In this document: positions 5,710 to 7,679 of the stretch, piece after piece
Layout: each line of letters opens with the position of its first letter
Numbering within the stretch: the first letter of the stretch is position 1
Assembly (NCBI GenBank): GCA_003219095.1
Contig: QHPM01000305.1
Coordinates: 4,511-12,189 of the forward strand
Source: Verrucomicrobiota bacterium
GTDB taxonomy: Bacteria > Verrucomicrobiota > Verrucomicrobiia > Chthoniobacterales > UBA10450
Direction: 5' to 3'
Length of the DNA: 7,679 bases
Program-made: the position numbers and the translations under genes
The notes under the pieces: generated by a model
Told to the model about the DNA's origin: nothing
Databases searched by the model: none
The model's input: the letters and a program-made list of their open reading frames with translations, nothing else

Positions 5710-6369
5710 TTATCCCCCGCGCAAAGCGCGAATCGCGGCGGCGTAGTCCTCGGATTTGAAGATGGATGTGCCCGCTACAAGGACGTTAGCGCCGTTTTCA
5801 ATCGATACGCGCGCCGTTTCTGGATTAATGCCGCCGTCCACTTCGATATCCAGTGCAGGATTGTTTTTCGCCTTCCAATCGCGCGAACGACGCATTTTTT
5901 CCGTTTGCTCGGCGCGGAACGGTTGCCCACCAAAACCCGGGTGCACCGTCATGATAAGAAGAAGATCGAGCTGGGTGAGAAATGGCTCGACCAGGGCAAA
6001 CGGCGTGCCCGGATTTAAGGTCAGACCAACCCGACAGCCCGAATCGCGAATTTGCTGCAAGGTTTTGGCAACATCATGTTTCGATTCCGGTTCAACGTGG
6101 ACCGTGAGCGAGTTCGCTCCGGCATCGATAAAACGCGGGACATAATGATCGGCATGCTCGATCATGAGATGGACATCGAGTGGCAAATTCGTGAGCTTGC
6201 GAACAGTCGCGACGATTCCAGAACCAAAGGAAATGTTATCGACGAAATGCCCGTCCATGATGTCGCAATGAATCCAATCGGCCCCGGCCTCCTCCACCCG
6301 GCGCAGTTCATCGGCCAATCGGGAAAAATCGGCGGCGAGAATGGAGGGGGCGACCAGGATCCGATGCAT
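5710..6369 (-). CDS. rpe: Ribulose-phosphate 3-epimerase
   Basis: Interconverts D-ribulose 5-phosphate and D-xylulose 5-phosphate in the non-oxidative pentose phosphate pathway and, in autotrophs, the Calvin cycle; cytosolic. At 219 residues it is full length. The TIM-barrel signatures are complete. LVAPSILAADFSRL is at the N-terminus. Metal ligands are His34 and Asp36 in WIHCDIMDGHFV, His67 in DVHLM and Asp178 in EVDGGIN; Asp36 and Asp178 are also the acid/base pair. The flexible lid is MTVHPGFGGQPF (140-151), and the phosphate-binding end is VAGTSIF (198-204). The ATG at 6369 is the only plausible start, because an in-frame TGA (plus 6382-6384) lies 15 nt upstream. No Shine-Dalgarno is visible; the 11 nt before the ATG directly abut a long inverted repeat. 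The gene is convergent with the ATPase gene and divergent from mreB. Confidence 0.97.
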   Translation of the reverse strand: MHRILVAPSILAADFSRLADELRRVEEAGADWIHCDIMDGHFVDNISFGSGIVATVRKLTNLPLDVHLMIEHADHYVPRFIDAGANSLTVHVEPESKHDVAKTLQQIRDSGCRVGLTLNPGTPFALVEPFLTQLDLLLIMTVHPGFGGQPFRAEQTEKMRRSRDWKAKNNPALDIEVDGGINPETARVSIENGANVLVAGTSIFKSEDYAAAIRALRGG

Positions 6370-6380
6370 GGAGTATTGGA

Positions 6381-6464
6381 GTCATCCCGAGCCTGAGTCG
6401 AGGGATCCCGCCACGATACCTTAAAGCTGGCGCAACGGGATCCCTCGACTTGGCTCGGGATGAC
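6381..6464. repeat. Long imperfect inverted repeat (about 30-bp arms) upstream of rpe
   Basis: The left arm is 6381-6410 and the right arm 6436-6464, with a 25-nt loop at 6411-6435. The outer segment GTCATCCCGAGCC pairs with GGCTCGGGATGAC. The inner segment AGTCGAGGGATCCCG pairs with CGGGATCCCTCGACT. The two are separated by a 2-versus-1-nt internal loop. The segment resembles a dispersed intergenic repeat (GTCATCCCGAGC...GTCGAGGGATC) that I recall from many bacterial genomes, but this was not checked. It occupies the rpe 5' leader almost up to the start codon and would also lie between mreB and any promoter further left. It lacks a T-tract. Confidence 0.75.
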
Positions 6465-6657
6465 CGCAACACTTCCTTACTCCGCGGCTTGGCCGCAGCA
6501 AGCTTTCCCTTGACGCGCGACGGCTCTGTTCCAACATTCTACGCGTTTTCGGGCGTTGAAACGGCTGGGGAGCAGTAAACGTCAGGAGTTTGTTTTCCCG
6601 TGCGGCTTTGGCTGGCTCGAAACTTGCAGCGTCAAATTCCTAACTTCTCCTAAATAA
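6465..6657. other. Divergent intergenic region between rpe and mreB
   Basis: Together with the inverted repeat this forms a 288-bp gap (6370-6657). I find no open frame with coding character, no tRNA-like fold and no recognisable riboswitch. It holds the weak promoter candidates noted at 6510-6541 and a small GCGGC-TTG-GCCGC dyad near 6484-6496. It probably carries the start signals for both genes. Confidence 0.5.
6510..6538 (+). promoter_or_regulatory. Possible sigma-70-type promoter for mreB
   Basis: TTGACG at 6510-6515 is a good -35 match (5 of 6). After a 17-nt spacer, AACATT at 6533-6538 matches the -10 consensus at only 3 of 6. Transcription would start about 110 nt before mreB. On the opposite strand TAGAAT (plus 6536-6541) is a good -10 match that faces rpe but has no convincing -35. 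Both are weak predictions in a region that must hold divergent promoters. Confidence 0.25.
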
Positions 6658-7679
6658 ATGTTCGAAGGACTTTTTGGCTGGTTATCCAGCGATATCGGTA
6701 TCGATCTTGGCACGGCCAATACCCTGGTTTACGTCAAGGACCAGGGGATTGTCTTGCGCGAGCCTTCGGTGGTGGCGGTGCAGGCAGGCACCAACAAAGT
6801 GCTGGCGGTGGGGGACGAAGCCAAGCGCATGCTCGGGCGAACGCCGGCAAACATCGTGGCGGTGCGGCCGCTGAAAGATGGCGTGATTGCGGATTTCGAA
6901 GTGACCGAGGCAATGCTCCGGCATTTCATCACCAAAGTGCACGGCCGGCGCATGCGGGCACGGCCGCGGGTCGTGATCGCGGTCCCATCCGGCATTACGG
7001 AAGTGGAAAAACGCGCTGTTCGCGAATCGGCCACCCATGCCGGGGCGCGTGAGGTTTATTTGATCGAGGAACCGATGGCGGCAGCAATTGGTGTTGGCCT
7101 TCCGGTGCAGGATCCGGCCGGTAACATGATCATCGACATCGGCGGCGGCACGACGGAAGTGGCGTTGATTTCTCTCTCCGGCATCGTTTTCAGCCGCAGC
7201 GTGCGGGTAGCCGGTGACGAACTGGACGAAGCGATCGTGCAATATATGAAGCGCGCTTACAATCTGATGGTAGGCGAGCGGACCGCGGAGGAAATCAAAA
7301 TCAAAATCGGCTCGGCCTATCCCAGCGACAAGGAAACCAGCGTGGAAGTTAAAGGGCGGGATCTGGTGGCGGGGTTGCCGAAAACTTTGCAAATCACTTC
7401 GCAGGAAGTGCGCGAAGCATTGCTGGAACCGATTTCAACCATTGTCGATTCGGTGCGAATCACCTTGGAACGTTGCCCGCCAGAATTGTCAGCCGATTTG
7501 GTTGATCGAGGGCTGGTACTGGCCGGTGGGGGCGCGCTTTTGCGCGGTTTCGATAAACTTTTGAGCGAGGAAACTGGTTTGCCTGTCCATGTTGCGGAAG
7601 ATCCGCTAAGCGCGGTCGCGGAGGGAACGGGCAAATGCCTCAATGAACTTAAATTCTTGCGCCAGGTTGCATCTGCCGA
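6658..7679 (+). CDS. mreB: Rod-shape-determining protein MreB, actin-like (3' end cut by window edge)
   Basis: A membrane-associated actin homologue that polymerises into antiparallel double filaments and guides the elongasome, which builds lateral peptidoglycan. 340 residues are visible with no stop, so only a few C-terminal residues are missing for a normal MreB of about 340-350. The N-terminus [20 protein letters not shown] combines a short amphipathic membrane-binding stretch (MFEGLFGWL) with phosphate-1 motif DLGTAN (16-21). EEPMAAAIG comes at mid-protein, phosphate-2 motif DIGGGTTE at 160-167, and adenosine motif LAGGG at 288-292. The C-terminus ends [13 protein letters not shown], as in the family. 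The start is certain: an in-frame TAA directly precedes the ATG. No Shine-Dalgarno is seen; the leader is A/T-rich (taaataa). mreC and other rod genes would be expected just beyond the window. Confidence 0.97.
   Translation, partial: MFEGLFGWLSSDIGIDLGTANTLVYVKDQGIVLREPSVVAVQAGTNKVLAVGDEAKRMLGRTPANIVAVRPLKDGVIADFEVTEAMLRHFITKVHGRRMRARPRVVIAVPSGITEVEKRAVRESATHAGAREVYLIEEPMAAAIGVGLPVQDPAGNMIIDIGGGTTEVALISLSGIVFSRSVRVAGDELDEAIVQYMKRAYNLMVGERTAEEIKIKIGSAYPSDKETSVEVKGRDLVAGLPKTLQITSQEVREALLEPISTIVDSVRITLERCPPELSADLVDRGLVLAGGGALLRGFDKLLSEETGLPVHVAEDPLSAVAEGTGKCLNELKFLRQVASA

Noticed and set aside
6310..6385. Out-of-frame ATG at 6385 on the minus strand as a regulatory upstream ORF of rpe
   Set aside because: It opens a roughly 25-codon frame that overlaps the rpe start, but it begins inside the inverted repeat, lacks a ribosome site and has no coding character.
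6682..7392. Long open frame on the minus strand inside mreB (about 236 codons)
   Set aside because: It lies opposite an unmistakable mreB, its His/Arg/Asp-rich product resembles no protein, and it is a shadow of the mreB codon pattern.
1..7679. CRISPR array, tRNA, rRNA, toxin-antitoxin or phage-defence genes
   Set aside because: I saw no spaced direct repeats of suitable length, no cloverleaf-like sequence and no defence-type protein motif on either strand.

Overview
The window reads as a chromosomal segment of a free-living, moderately GC-rich Gram-negative bacterium. The best guess is Verrucomicrobiota (Chthoniobacterales-like). This rests on the style of the RAYT transposase, the palindromic intergenic repeats, and a GspD-type secretin with a GspE/PilB ATPase near rpe and mreB. 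The phylum is an inference from recollection and was not tested by any search.

Layout. (1) 3-332 (+) is the 3' part of a REP-associated HUH tyrosine transposase that enters from the left edge, followed by a REP-like palindrome. (2) 374-835 (-) encodes a small exported SnoaL/DUF4440-type protein of the NTF2-like fold. (3) 1036-5557 (+) is an envelope-machine block: a GspD-type secretin, a short exported peptidoglycan-binding protein that overlaps the secretin stop codon (ATGA), and a GspE/PilB-type ATPase. (4) 5558-5709 is a convergent intergenic gap densely packed with palindromes. (5) 5710-6369 (-) is ribulose-phosphate 3-epimerase. (6) 6370-6657 is a divergent intergenic region carrying a long inverted repeat. 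(7) 6658 to the right edge (+) is mreB, nearly complete.

How the genes fit together. The secretin forms an outer-membrane channel, and the ATPase powers assembly of a pseudopilus or pilus at the inner membrane. The small protein between them has a peptidoglycan-binding domain and could tie the channel to the cell wall. No inner-membrane platform (GspF/PilC), pilin or prepilin peptidase is in the window, so type II secretion cannot be separated from type IV pili here. MreB directs lateral wall synthesis, and Rpe belongs to the pentose phosphate pathway. They appear to be ordinary housekeeping neighbours.

I see no clearly new system. The points most worth a second look are the translationally coupled peptidoglycan-binding protein, the palindromic repeats (one ends 11 nt before the rpe start), and the CxxC-bearing tail of the secretin. 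Recognisable Shine-Dalgarno sequences are scarce: only the DUF4440-like gene has a good one, and the peptidoglycan-binding gene has a modest one.
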